NCBI GenBank assembly: GCA_964549785.1
Contig: CAZJXA010000196.1
Span: 1 to 6,272 of the forward strand
DNA: 6,272 nt
Direction: 5' to 3'
From: JBEIUO01 sp964549785
GTDB taxonomy: Bacteria; Planctomycetota; Phycisphaerae; Phycisphaerales; UBA1924
Of the stretch, positions 1-5,820 are shown one piece after another. The position numbers were made by a program, and so were the translations under genes. How positions within the stretch are numbered: position 1 is the stretch's first letter; every line of letters starts with the position of its first letter. Below the pieces are notes generated by a model. That model was not told the origin of the DNA. It worked only from the letters and a program-made list of their open reading frames with translations, and did not search any database.

Positions 1-1
1 A

Positions 2-98
2 GCACCTTGCCCATTTCCTAAGCAGAAAACACCCCAAAATCAAGGTGCGCAAAGGCTTCCCCCAAGTTGCGCACCTTGCCCCACCTGCGCACCTTGCC
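2..98. repeat. Array of GCACCTTG repeats with a 12-bp hairpin, upstream of purT
   Basis: The 8-mer GCACCTTG occurs at 2-9, 71-78 and 89-96 on the plus strand and inverted (CAAGGTGC) at 41-48. The copies at 68-80 and 86-98 share 13 bases and start 18 bp apart. The inverted copy extends to a perfect 12-bp inverted repeat, CAAGGTGCGCAA at 41-52 against TTGCGCACCTTG at 67-78, with a 14-base loop. The left arm could instead pair over 11 bp with 86-96, so two mutually exclusive hairpins are possible. Read on the minus strand, the hairpin is followed by a T/G-rich stretch, so a terminator for a minus-strand transcript is conceivable but imperfect. An interspersed palindromic repeat or a protein-binding array are alternatives. 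The repeat is seen directly; its function is not known. Confidence 0.6.
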
Positions 99-195
99 GC
101 CCGACCGCCAACCCCCGCTCGGGCCTCCCTGCGGGTGCTTGCTCAGATCATCGACGGTGGGATCGGCGGCACGAGCGGTTGTTACGCTTTCGGCC

Positions 196-1455
196 ATGAA
201 GAACCGGGTGCCGATGTTGTTGCTGCTTGGGTCGGGGGAACTGGGGCGGGAGGTGGTGATTTCGGCGAAGCGGCTGGGGTGCCGCGTGGTGGCGGTGGAT
301 TCGTATGCGGGTGCGCCCGCGATGCAGGTGGCGGATGCGAGTGAAGTGTTGAACATGCTGGATGGGGATGCGTTGGAGCGGGTGATTCGGAAGCATGCCG
401 ATGGGGCGCGGGCCGACGGGCGGGCGTTCTTTGTGGTGCCAGAGGTTGAAGCGATTCGGACGGAGCGGTTGGTGAAGTTGGAGGCGGAGGGTGTGAGCGT
501 GGTGCCTTCGGCCCGTGCCGCGGACCTGACGATGAACCGGGATGCGATTCGGAGGCTTGCCGCGGAGGAGTTGGGCTTGCCGACGGCGCGGTATGGGTAT
601 GCGGAATCGGCGGGAGAATTGCGTGCGCGGGTTGAGGGTGAGGACGGGACGGGTTTGCCGTGCGTGGTGAAGCCGGTGATGTCGAGCAGTGGGAAGGGGC
701 AGTCTGTGGTGCGGACGGCGGCCGAGATTGATGCGGCTTGGGGGTATGCCGTGGCGAACATGCGGGGGGACACGAAGCGGGTGATCGTGGAGGAGTTTAT
801 TGACTTTGACTATGAGATCACCGTGCTGACGGTGCGGCAGCGGCCGGAGGTTGGTGGGAAGAAATTGAAGGAGAAGGACCGGACGCTGTTTGTGCGGCCG
901 ATCGGGCATCGGCAGGAGCGCGGCGACTATCAGGAATCTTGGATGCCGTGCGCGATGAAGCCCGCGGCCGTGAAGAAGGCGCAGAAGATGGCGGAAGCGG
1001 TGACGCGGGAGATTGCCGGGGACGGTGGCGCGGGGCTGTTTGGTGTGGAGTTTTTCGTCAAGGGGAATCGGGTGATCTTCAGCGAACTTTCACCCCGGCC
1101 GCACGACACCGGGATGGTGACGATGATCAGCCAGGACCTGAGCGAGTTTGATCTGCACGTGCGGGCGGTGCTGGGGCTGCCAATCGCGAAGATCAACTAT
1201 GCGAAGGGTGCAGCGGCGAGCGCGGTGATTCTTTCGGGGATCGAATCGGCGGTGGAGCCGGGGTATGAAGGGCTAGGCGATGCGCTCGCGCTGAAGGATG
1301 TGCAGGTTCGGCTGTTCGGGAAGCCGAGCACGCGGAAATATCGCCGGATGGGTGTTGCGCTGGCGACGGCGGGTACGGTGAAGAAGGCGCGGGCGCTGGC
1401 GATGAAGGCGGCAGGCCGGGTGCGGGTGGTGGATGCCCATGGCCCCTCGTCGTGA
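196..1455 (+). CDS. purT: Formate-dependent phosphoribosylglycinamide formyltransferase (GAR transformylase 2)
   Basis: PurT converts GAR, formate and ATP to formyl-GAR, ADP and phosphate, the folate-independent version of the third step of cytoplasmic purine synthesis. The 419-residue product is an ATP-grasp enzyme matching E. coli PurT (392 aa) end to end. It shows the N-terminal GSGELG loop (residues 12-17), NMLDGDAL (53-60), VVPSARA, TMNR (112-115), the ATP-binding KPVMSSSGKGQ (159-169), GHRQERGDY (237-245), Mg-ligand glutamates E285 (FGVEFF) and E297 (FSELSPRPHDTG), LFGKP (373-377) and an RR pair (383-384) at the GAR-binding position. A short insertion near residues 214-236 is rich in Lys/Arg and absent from E. 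coli. The ATG at 196 places the first strand as in the family. The open frame extends further upstream, with a GTG at 157 as an alternative start, but that extension has no family match. No clear Shine-Dalgarno sequence precedes either start. The gene stands alone, with non-coding DNA on both sides. Confidence 0.96.
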   Translation: MKNRVPMLLLLGSGELGREVVISAKRLGCRVVAVDSYAGAPAMQVADASEVLNMLDGDALERVIRKHADGARADGRAFFVVPEVEAIRTERLVKLEAEGVSVVPSARAADLTMNRDAIRRLAAEELGLPTARYGYAESAGELRARVEGEDGTGLPCVVKPVMSSSGKGQSVVRTAAEIDAAWGYAVANMRGDTKRVIVEEFIDFDYEITVLTVRQRPEVGGKKLKEKDRTLFVRPIGHRQERGDYQESWMPCAMKPAAVKKAQKMAEAVTREIAGDGGAGLFGVEFFVKGNRVIFSELSPRPHDTGMVTMISQDLSEFDLHVRAVLGLPIAKINYAKGAAASAVILSGIESAVEPGYEGLGDALALKDVQVRLFGKPSTRKYRRMGVALATAGTVKKARALAMKAAGRVRVVDAHGPSS

Positions 1456-1684
1456 CGTCCAATGGGGGGCGGAAACTCGAGCGTGTCCGCTCTGGGGCCC
1501 ATTTGTCAGACGGCAGCAGACCGGCCAGCGCAGTCGACCGTTCCGCGATGACGATGGTGGCCATGGACGACGGTAGTGGTCACGGTAACGAACCCCATGA
1601 AACGAGCGCAAGAGGCAAAACCGGGACAGAAGCCGCCAGCAACCGTCGGCTTGAAGCCGCTGCCACGCGAGCAACAATGCCCGT

Positions 1685-2482
1685 ATGGCTTTGCTGAGCG
1701 TCAACATCGATCACATCGCGACCGTTCGGCAGGCGCGGTATCGCGGGAACGCGGCGTACGGTGAACCGGATGTGGTGTTCGCCGCGCACGAGGCCCAGTT
1801 GGGGGGGGCCGACGGGATCACCGTTCATCTGCGCGAGGACCGGCGGCATGTGACGGATCGGGACGTCGAGGTGCTGCGGTCGGTGGTGCAGGTGAAGTTC
1901 AACCTCGAGATGGCGGCGACCGACGAGATGGTGCGGATCGCGGCCCGGTTGCGGCCGCACTCGGCGATGCTGGTGCCCGAGGGCCGTACGGAAGTGACGA
2001 CCGAAGGCGGATTGGATGTGTCGGGGCAACGAGCGACGCTCAAGGACGTGTGCGGGCGGCTCCGGGATGCCGGGTGCCTCGTGAGCGCGTTCATCGATGC
2101 GGAGACCCGTCAGATCGATGCGGCCCAGGAATGCGGATTCGACGTGTGCGAGATTCACACCGGGCCGTATGCGCTCGCCCACGCGGGAGCGGGCGGCGAC
2201 CTGGCGATCCATTCGCTGCGCGACGGGCTTGAGCGCGTCGCCGCCGCCGGTAGGGCGGTGGGCCGCACCGGAATGAAGTTCAACGCGGGGCACGCGCTTA
2301 ACTACGGGAATGTCGGGTTGATCGCCTCGCTGCCGGGGGTGTCGGAATTGCACATCGGGCATGCGATCGTGAGCCGGGCGGTTTTTACCGGGTTGCGGGG
2401 TGCGGTGGCGGATATGAAGCGGGCGATGGTCGCGGCCCGCGATGGCGTCGTACCGTTGAGGGGCGAGGGTCGGGTTTCATAG
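1685..2482 (+). CDS. pdxJ: Pyridoxine 5'-phosphate synthase
   Basis: PdxJ condenses 1-deoxy-D-xylulose 5-phosphate with 3-amino-2-oxopropyl phosphate to give pyridoxine 5'-phosphate, the ring-closing step of DXP-dependent vitamin B6 synthesis in the cytoplasm. The 265-residue protein is a TIM barrel slightly longer than E. coli PdxJ (243 aa). It shows the family signatures in order: SVNIDHIATVR (5-15), GADGITVHLREDRRH (41-55, with active-site H48 and R50), FNLEMA (72-77, with the general base E75), VPEGRTEVTTEGGLDV (97-112), EIHTG (156-160), NAGHALNY (200-207, with H203) and ELHIGHAIV near 221-229. The start at 1685 gives the short N-terminal lead normal for the family. No good ribosome binding site is visible, and the preceding 229 bp show no convincing gene. 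The stop lies 32 bp before clpS, so co-transcription downstream is likely. Confidence 0.97.
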   Translation: MALLSVNIDHIATVRQARYRGNAAYGEPDVVFAAHEAQLGGADGITVHLREDRRHVTDRDVEVLRSVVQVKFNLEMAATDEMVRIAARLRPHSAMLVPEGRTEVTTEGGLDVSGQRATLKDVCGRLRDAGCLVSAFIDAETRQIDAAQECGFDVCEIHTGPYALAHAGAGGDLAIHSLRDGLERVAAAGRAVGRTGMKFNAGHALNYGNVGLIASLPGVSELHIGHAIVSRAVFTGLRGAVADMKRAMVAARDGVVPLRGEGRVS

Positions 2483-2501
2483 AGGGTTCCCTTTTTGAGC
2501 C

Positions 2502-2508
2502 GGGGAGG
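2502..2508 (+). promoter_or_regulatory. Strong Shine-Dalgarno site of clpS
   Basis: GGGGAGG lies six bases before the ATG at 2515 and is the clearest ribosome binding site in the window. It fixes the clpS start and suggests efficient independent translation, unlike purT, pdxJ and the dehydrogenase gene, whose starts lack an obvious site. Confidence 0.75.
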
Positions 2509-2514
2509 TGCCGC

Positions 2515-2844
2515 ATGACGGAGACAACGACCGCGCCGGAAGCAGGCGTCAAACCGGGCAAGCCATCGCCCGGGCAGCCGGTACCTTGGAATGTGGTTTT
2601 GTTGGACGATGATCATCACTCGTACGAGTATGTGATCGAGATGATGCAGCGGCTGTTCCATCGGAGCCCGCAGGCGGGGATGTTGGTAGCCCGCGAGGTG
2701 GATTCGCGGGGGCGGGCGGTGTGCATGACGACGCACAAAGAACTCGCGGAACTCAAGCGTGACCAGATTCACGCCTTCGGCAAGGACGTTCGGATTCCCG
2801 CGTGCGGCGGGGGGATGACGGCCGTGATCGAGCCGGCCCAGTAG
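2515..2844 (+). CDS. clpS: ATP-dependent Clp protease adaptor ClpS (variant N-degron pocket)
   Basis: ClpS binds proteins with bulky hydrophobic N-terminal residues and delivers them to the ClpA or ClpC unfoldase (bacterial N-degron pathway). The 109-residue product has a Pro-rich, presumably flexible N-terminal tail (about 1-23), as expected for the segment that engages the unfoldase. The ClpS core follows: WNVVLLDDDHHSYEYV (25-40), the helix IEMMQRLFH (41-49), EVDSRGRAV (61-69) and the helix ELAELKRDQIHAFG (76-89). Aligned by hand to E. coli ClpS, the substrate-pocket residues N34-D35-D36 become D31-D32-D33, M40 becomes Y37 and H66 becomes D63. The C-terminus ends in GGGMTAVIEPA rather than the E. 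coli-type tail. I recall similar EVD-containing ClpS proteins in planctomycetes, so this looks like a lineage variant, not decay. It follows pdxJ and precedes the dehydrogenase gene by 7 bp. Confidence 0.9.
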   Translation: MTETTTAPEAGVKPGKPSPGQPVPWNVVLLDDDHHSYEYVIEMMQRLFHRSPQAGMLVAREVDSRGRAVCMTTHKELAELKRDQIHAFGKDVRIPACGGGMTAVIEPAQ

Positions 2845-2851
2845 CCCCTCG

Positions 2852-3796
2852 ATGAACCGACCGCTGGTTGTACAAACCGAAGAACTCGATGACGACGCCG
2901 CGGAGTGGCTGGGCGAGCGGTGCGACCTGGTGCGGTGCGGAGTAGGCGAGCCAGGGTTCTCGGCGTTGCTGCGGCGGGCGAGCGGCCTGCTGGTCCGGAC
3001 GTACACCAACGTCAACTCGGCGATGCTGGACGCTGCGCCGAACCTGCGGGTCGTCGGCCGGGCGGGCGTGGGGCTGGACCGGATTGATGTGGCGGCGTGC
3101 CGGGCGCAGCACGTGGAGGTGGTGCACACTCCGGACGCCAATTCGTCGGCGGTGGCGGAGTACGTGTTCGCGCTGCTGCTGGATGCGACTCGGCCCCGGG
3201 TGTTCCTTGATGGGGCACTGGATGAGCCCGCGTGGCGCCAAGTCCGCGGCGAACTGGGAGCGCCGAAGCAGTTGTGCCAGTTGCGACTGGGGATTCTGGG
3301 GCTGGGGCGGATCGGGCGCCGCGTCGCGACGATCGGGACGGCGTTCGGCATGGAGGTGCTGGCGCACGACCACCGGCACGTCGCGGAAGCCGCGCGCGGG
3401 GGGGCCCGCATGACTCCGTTGGGGGCACTGCTGGAGCAGAGCGATGTTCTCACGATCCACATCGATCCGCGTCCGGAGAACCACGGGTTTGTGGGCAGGC
3501 GCGTGCTCGAAGCCCTGCGCGAGTCGGTGATCGTGATCAACACCAGCCGGGGTGTGATCGTGGATCATCATGCGCTCGCGGATTTTCTGCGGGCCAATCC
3601 CGGGGCGCAGGCTCTGCTGGATGTGCATGACCCCGAGCCCATCCGACCGGACCACCCGTTGCTCGGCGTTCCGAATGCCCACCTGTCGCCGCACATCGCG
3701 GCCGCGACGGCGCTGGCGAACGCGAATATGTCGTGGGTGGTGCGGGACGTGTGGAAGGTCTTGTGCGGCGAAACGCCGGAGAGCGCTGCGCCGTGA
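2852..3796 (+). CDS. NAD-dependent D-2-hydroxyacid dehydrogenase (phosphoglycerate dehydrogenase-like, no ACT domain)
   Basis: This cytoplasmic oxidoreductase interconverts a D-2-hydroxyacid and its 2-oxoacid with NAD. The 314-residue protein has the two-lobed family layout: an N-terminal substrate-domain segment with VVGRAGVGLDRIDV (67-80), an NAD-binding Rossmann domain (about 100-285) with GLGRIG (150-155), and a return to the first lobe. An acidic residue after the second strand (D173) favours NAD over NADP. The catalytic triad is complete: Arg in INTSRG (R233), Glu in DVHDPEP (E262) and His in LSPHIA (H281). The length lacks room for the C-terminal ACT domain of SerA, so serine feedback would not be expected by that route. 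The exact substrate cannot be read from sequence; 3-phosphoglycerate, glyoxylate or hydroxypyruvate are all possible. The ATG at 2852 sits 7 bp after clpS, and the stop overlaps the next start (GTGA), suggesting translational coupling. Confidence 0.88.
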   Translation: MNRPLVVQTEELDDDAAEWLGERCDLVRCGVGEPGFSALLRRASGLLVRTYTNVNSAMLDAAPNLRVVGRAGVGLDRIDVAACRAQHVEVVHTPDANSSAVAEYVFALLLDATRPRVFLDGALDEPAWRQVRGELGAPKQLCQLRLGILGLGRIGRRVATIGTAFGMEVLAHDHRHVAEAARGGARMTPLGALLEQSDVLTIHIDPRPENHGFVGRRVLEALRESVIVINTSRGVIVDHHALADFLRANPGAQALLDVHDPEPIRPDHPLLGVPNAHLSPHIAAATALANANMSWVVRDVWKVLCGETPESAAP

Positions 3797-4686
3797 ACAC
3801 ACCGGGAATTCCAGCGGTGTTCCTGGATCGCGACGACACTCTGATCGCGTGCCGCAGCCTGCCCGAGCCGCCACCCCCCGGCAAAGCGGGCGACCTGGTG
3901 GACGCCGCGTTGGTGCGGTTGTTGCCGGGCGTTGCGGCGGCGGTGGGTGCGCTGCGTTCGGCGGGGTTTGGGCTGGTGGTGGTGACCAACCAGGGGTTGG
4001 TTGCGCGGGGAGCGGGGACGATGAAGACCGTGGAGGCGGTCAACGCGCGGATGCTGGAGTTGCTGGAGCAGTCGGTACCGACAGGGACGCCCCGGCCGGT
4101 GATCGAGAAGATCTACGTCTGCCCGTATCACCCGCTCGGGACAGTGGCGGAGTATGTGCGTGAACACGAGTGGCGCAAGCCCGCGGGGGGCATGGTGCGG
4201 GCGGCGGCGCAGGAATTGGGACTCGACCTCGCGGGGTCGTGGCTGATCGGGGACGCGGAACGGGATGTGTTGTCGGGAATAGATGGGGGACTGCTGGCGG
4301 AGCGGTGCTTGCGGATCGGCGAGGGGGAGCGGTTTTCTAATCTTGGAGCGGCGGCGGATCATCTGTTGGCGGAGATCGGGGCGATCTCCACGGAACGGAG
4401 CACGTTGACGCTGCGGGCGTTGGCGGGCTCGCCCCTGGATGACCCGGCAACGCGGGAAGCGGTGGTGGTCCACGCCCGCGGGTTGGGAGAGAGAGCGGGG
4501 GTGGTGGTGGAGCACGTCGAGGTTTCGGCGGAGTCTATCGTGATGACGGTTAGGGCGGATCGGCTGACGGGGCTGGGTTTTCTCGCGGAATTGCGGCGGG
4601 AGACGAACGCGTGGTACGAGGCAAGGTATCACGACGGGCCTTTGTGGGGGACACCGCCGCCGGGGTGGGAGTTTGAACCCACGTGA
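3793..4686 (+). CDS. HAD-IIIA family phosphatase, GmhB-like, with unexplained C-terminal extension
   Basis: GmhB-type enzymes remove the 7-phosphate of D-glycero-D-manno-heptose 1,7-bisphosphate during ADP-heptose synthesis. From the GTG at 3793 the product is 297 residues. Residues 8-170 form a HAD domain: motif I FLDRDDTL (nucleophile D12, acid/base D14), motif II VVVTNQ (62-67), motif III WRKPAGGM (K129) and motif IV LIGDAERDV (D154, D158). The GmhB zinc loop is only partly kept: CPYHP (C110, H113) remains, but the second Cys pair before RKP is replaced by REHEW. E. coli GmhB is about 190 aa, so roughly residues 195-297 are extra; no known domain is certain there. The start is chosen because the GTG overlaps the previous stop (GTGA) and lies just before motif I; a GGAGAG is 9 bases upstream. 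The frame is open upstream to 3733, but inside the previous gene. The heptosyltransferase next door supports a heptose role. Another sugar- or histidinol-phosphate substrate is possible. Confidence 0.82.
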   Translation: MNTPGIPAVFLDRDDTLIACRSLPEPPPPGKAGDLVDAALVRLLPGVAAAVGALRSAGFGLVVVTNQGLVARGAGTMKTVEAVNARMLELLEQSVPTGTPRPVIEKIYVCPYHPLGTVAEYVREHEWRKPAGGMVRAAAQELGLDLAGSWLIGDAERDVLSGIDGGLLAERCLRIGEGERFSNLGAAADHLLAEIGAISTERSTLTLRALAGSPLDDPATREAVVVHARGLGERAGVVVEHVEVSAESIVMTVRADRLTGLGFLAELRRETNAWYEARYHDGPLWGTPPPGWEFEPT

Positions 4687-5765
4687 GCGTGGCCGGCGCC
4701 AAACCGCTGCGACTACTCGTGGTGATGCCCAGTTGGATGGGTGACTGCGTGATGGCCACGCCCGCGCTCAAGATGCTTCGCCAGGGGCTGCCGGGGTGCT
4801 TTATCGGCGTCTTGGTGCGACCCGGGAACGACGAGTTGCTGGCGGGGCTTCCGTTCTTTGATGAGGTTCACATCGAACGGGCCTCGGGCGTAATGGGGCC
4901 GAAGTTCGCGGCGGCGAAGGTGCGGCCGCGGCGGTATGGCACGGCGTTGCTGCTGACGAATTCGTTCTCGACGGCCTTGACCGTTCGAATCGCGGGGATC
5001 CCGGATCGTGTGGGATTTGACCGTGATGCGCGGGGGCTGCTTCTCACGCGGCGGCTGAAGGCACCGGTGCGGGATGATGGGCGCTGGGCTCCGGTTTCGG
5101 CGGTGGTGTATTACGAGCATGCCGCGGCGTGTGTGCTGGATGCCGAGCGTGGGCGGGGGTTGGAGGCGGGGAGCGGACCGTCGGGACGGGCGATGGAATT
5201 GCGGGTCACGCGAGAGCAGGCTGAGGCGGCTGCGGCGGTGCTGATGCGCGGGGGGGTGAAAGAGGGTGAGCGGTTGGCCATCCTCAACCCCGGCGGGAAC
5301 AACGCGGCGAAGCGTTGGCCGCCAGCCAGGTTTGCGACGATCGCGCGGCGGCTGGCGGAGGCGTACGGCCTGCGGGTGGTCTTGAACGGGTCACCGGCGG
5401 AATCGGGCTTGGTGGGCGAGATCGCGGCGGCGGCCGCGTGCGGGTGTGTGGAGTTGCCCAAGTGCGGCATCACGGTCGGGGCGTTGAAAGCGATCGTGTC
5501 GACAGCCGCGATCATGGTGACGAACGACACCGGCCCTCGGCACATCGCGGCGGCGCTGGGCGTGCCGGTGATATCGCTTTTCGGGCCGACCGATCATCGG
5601 TGGACGACGATCCCGGCGCCCGCGGGGGAAGCGCTGATCGTGGCGGACCCATCGCTGCCCGAGATCGAATTCGCGAACGACCACCCGGAGCGTTGCGCAA
5701 TAGAGAACGTGGATGAGGCGAGGGTGTGGAGCGCGGTCGAGGCGATGTTGGGCCTTGGCGGCTGA
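4683..5765 (+). CDS. waaF: Glycosyltransferase family 9, lipopolysaccharide heptosyltransferase II-like
   Basis: WaaF-type enzymes transfer L-glycero-D-manno-heptose from ADP-heptose onto the inner core of lipopolysaccharide at the cytoplasmic face of the inner membrane. The 360-residue GT-B protein starts with the typical LLVVMPSWMGDCVMATPAL (11-29), where D21 matches the catalytic Asp of WaaF. NSFSTAL (93-99) and AGIPDRVGF (104-112) resemble WaaF NSFKSAL and AGIPHRTGW. The C-terminal nucleotide-sugar domain has LNPGGNNAAKRWP (201-213), NGSPAE (235-240) and VTNDTGPRHIAAALGVP (279-295), then FGPTD (300-304). No signal peptide or membrane helix is evident. The GTG start overlaps the preceding TGA by four bases, with GGGAG 11 bases upstream; an in-frame GTG at 4689 is an alternative. 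The exact acceptor, and whether this is the first or second heptosyltransferase, is inference. The GmhB-like gene upstream supports heptose as donor sugar. Confidence 0.88.
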   Translation: MSVAGAKPLRLLVVMPSWMGDCVMATPALKMLRQGLPGCFIGVLVRPGNDELLAGLPFFDEVHIERASGVMGPKFAAAKVRPRRYGTALLLTNSFSTALTVRIAGIPDRVGFDRDARGLLLTRRLKAPVRDDGRWAPVSAVVYYEHAAACVLDAERGRGLEAGSGPSGRAMELRVTREQAEAAAAVLMRGGVKEGERLAILNPGGNNAAKRWPPARFATIARRLAEAYGLRVVLNGSPAESGLVGEIAAAAACGCVELPKCGITVGALKAIVSTAAIMVTNDTGPRHIAAALGVPVISLFGPTDHRWTTIPAPAGEALIVADPSLPEIEFANDHPERCAIENVDEARVWSAVEAMLGLGG

Positions 5766-5784
5766 AACAATCACCAGCACCGAG

Positions 5785-5820
5785 GACGCCGGAAACCGTC
5801 GGGGGCGTCAGCGCGACGCC
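5785..5820. terminator. Possible bidirectional terminator (competing inverted repeats)
   Basis: GACGCC at 5785-5790, GGCGTC at 5804-5809 and GACGCC at 5815-5820 can form two mutually exclusive 6-bp GC-rich stems, one in the 42-bp convergent gap and one across the stop codon of the minus-strand gene. The position between converging genes suits a terminator, but no T-tract follows on either strand, so intrinsic termination is unproven and chance pairing in GC-rich DNA is possible. Confidence 0.25.

Noticed and set aside
67..195. 43-residue N-terminal extension of the purT frame
   Set aside because: The extension runs through the repeat array, is Pro/Arg-rich and has no counterpart in PurT proteins; the ATG at 196 fits the family.
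18..197. Minus-strand 59-residue frame starting at an ATG that overlaps the purT start and ending at 18
   Set aside because: Its C-terminal half is mostly a translation of the GCACCTTG repeats (GKVRRWGKVRN), it has no known domain, and a start-on-start overlap with purT makes it unlikely as a gene. It would be worth reviving only if the frame is conserved in relatives.
1452..1697. 81-residue plus-strand frame between purT and pdxJ, overlapping both
   Set aside because: Low-complexity, no recognisable domain, no ribosome binding site, GTG start overlapping the purT stop and end running into pdxJ. It looks like random open frame in GC-rich DNA.
1801..1808. Run of eight G in pdxJ as a possible frameshift site
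   Set aside because: The reading frame and family match continue unbroken across it, so there is no sign of a frameshift or pseudogene.
1580..2362. Long minus-strand frame opposite pdxJ, and similar long frames opposite purT, the dehydrogenase and the phosphatase
   Set aside because: Arg/Pro/His-rich translations opposite well-identified genes are the usual antisense shadows of GC-rich coding DNA.
2465..2496. Possible terminator between pdxJ and clpS (GAGGG pairing with CCCTT, then T residues)
   Set aside because: The stem is five pairs including a G-T, with a 19-base loop, and half lies inside pdxJ. It is too weak to call.
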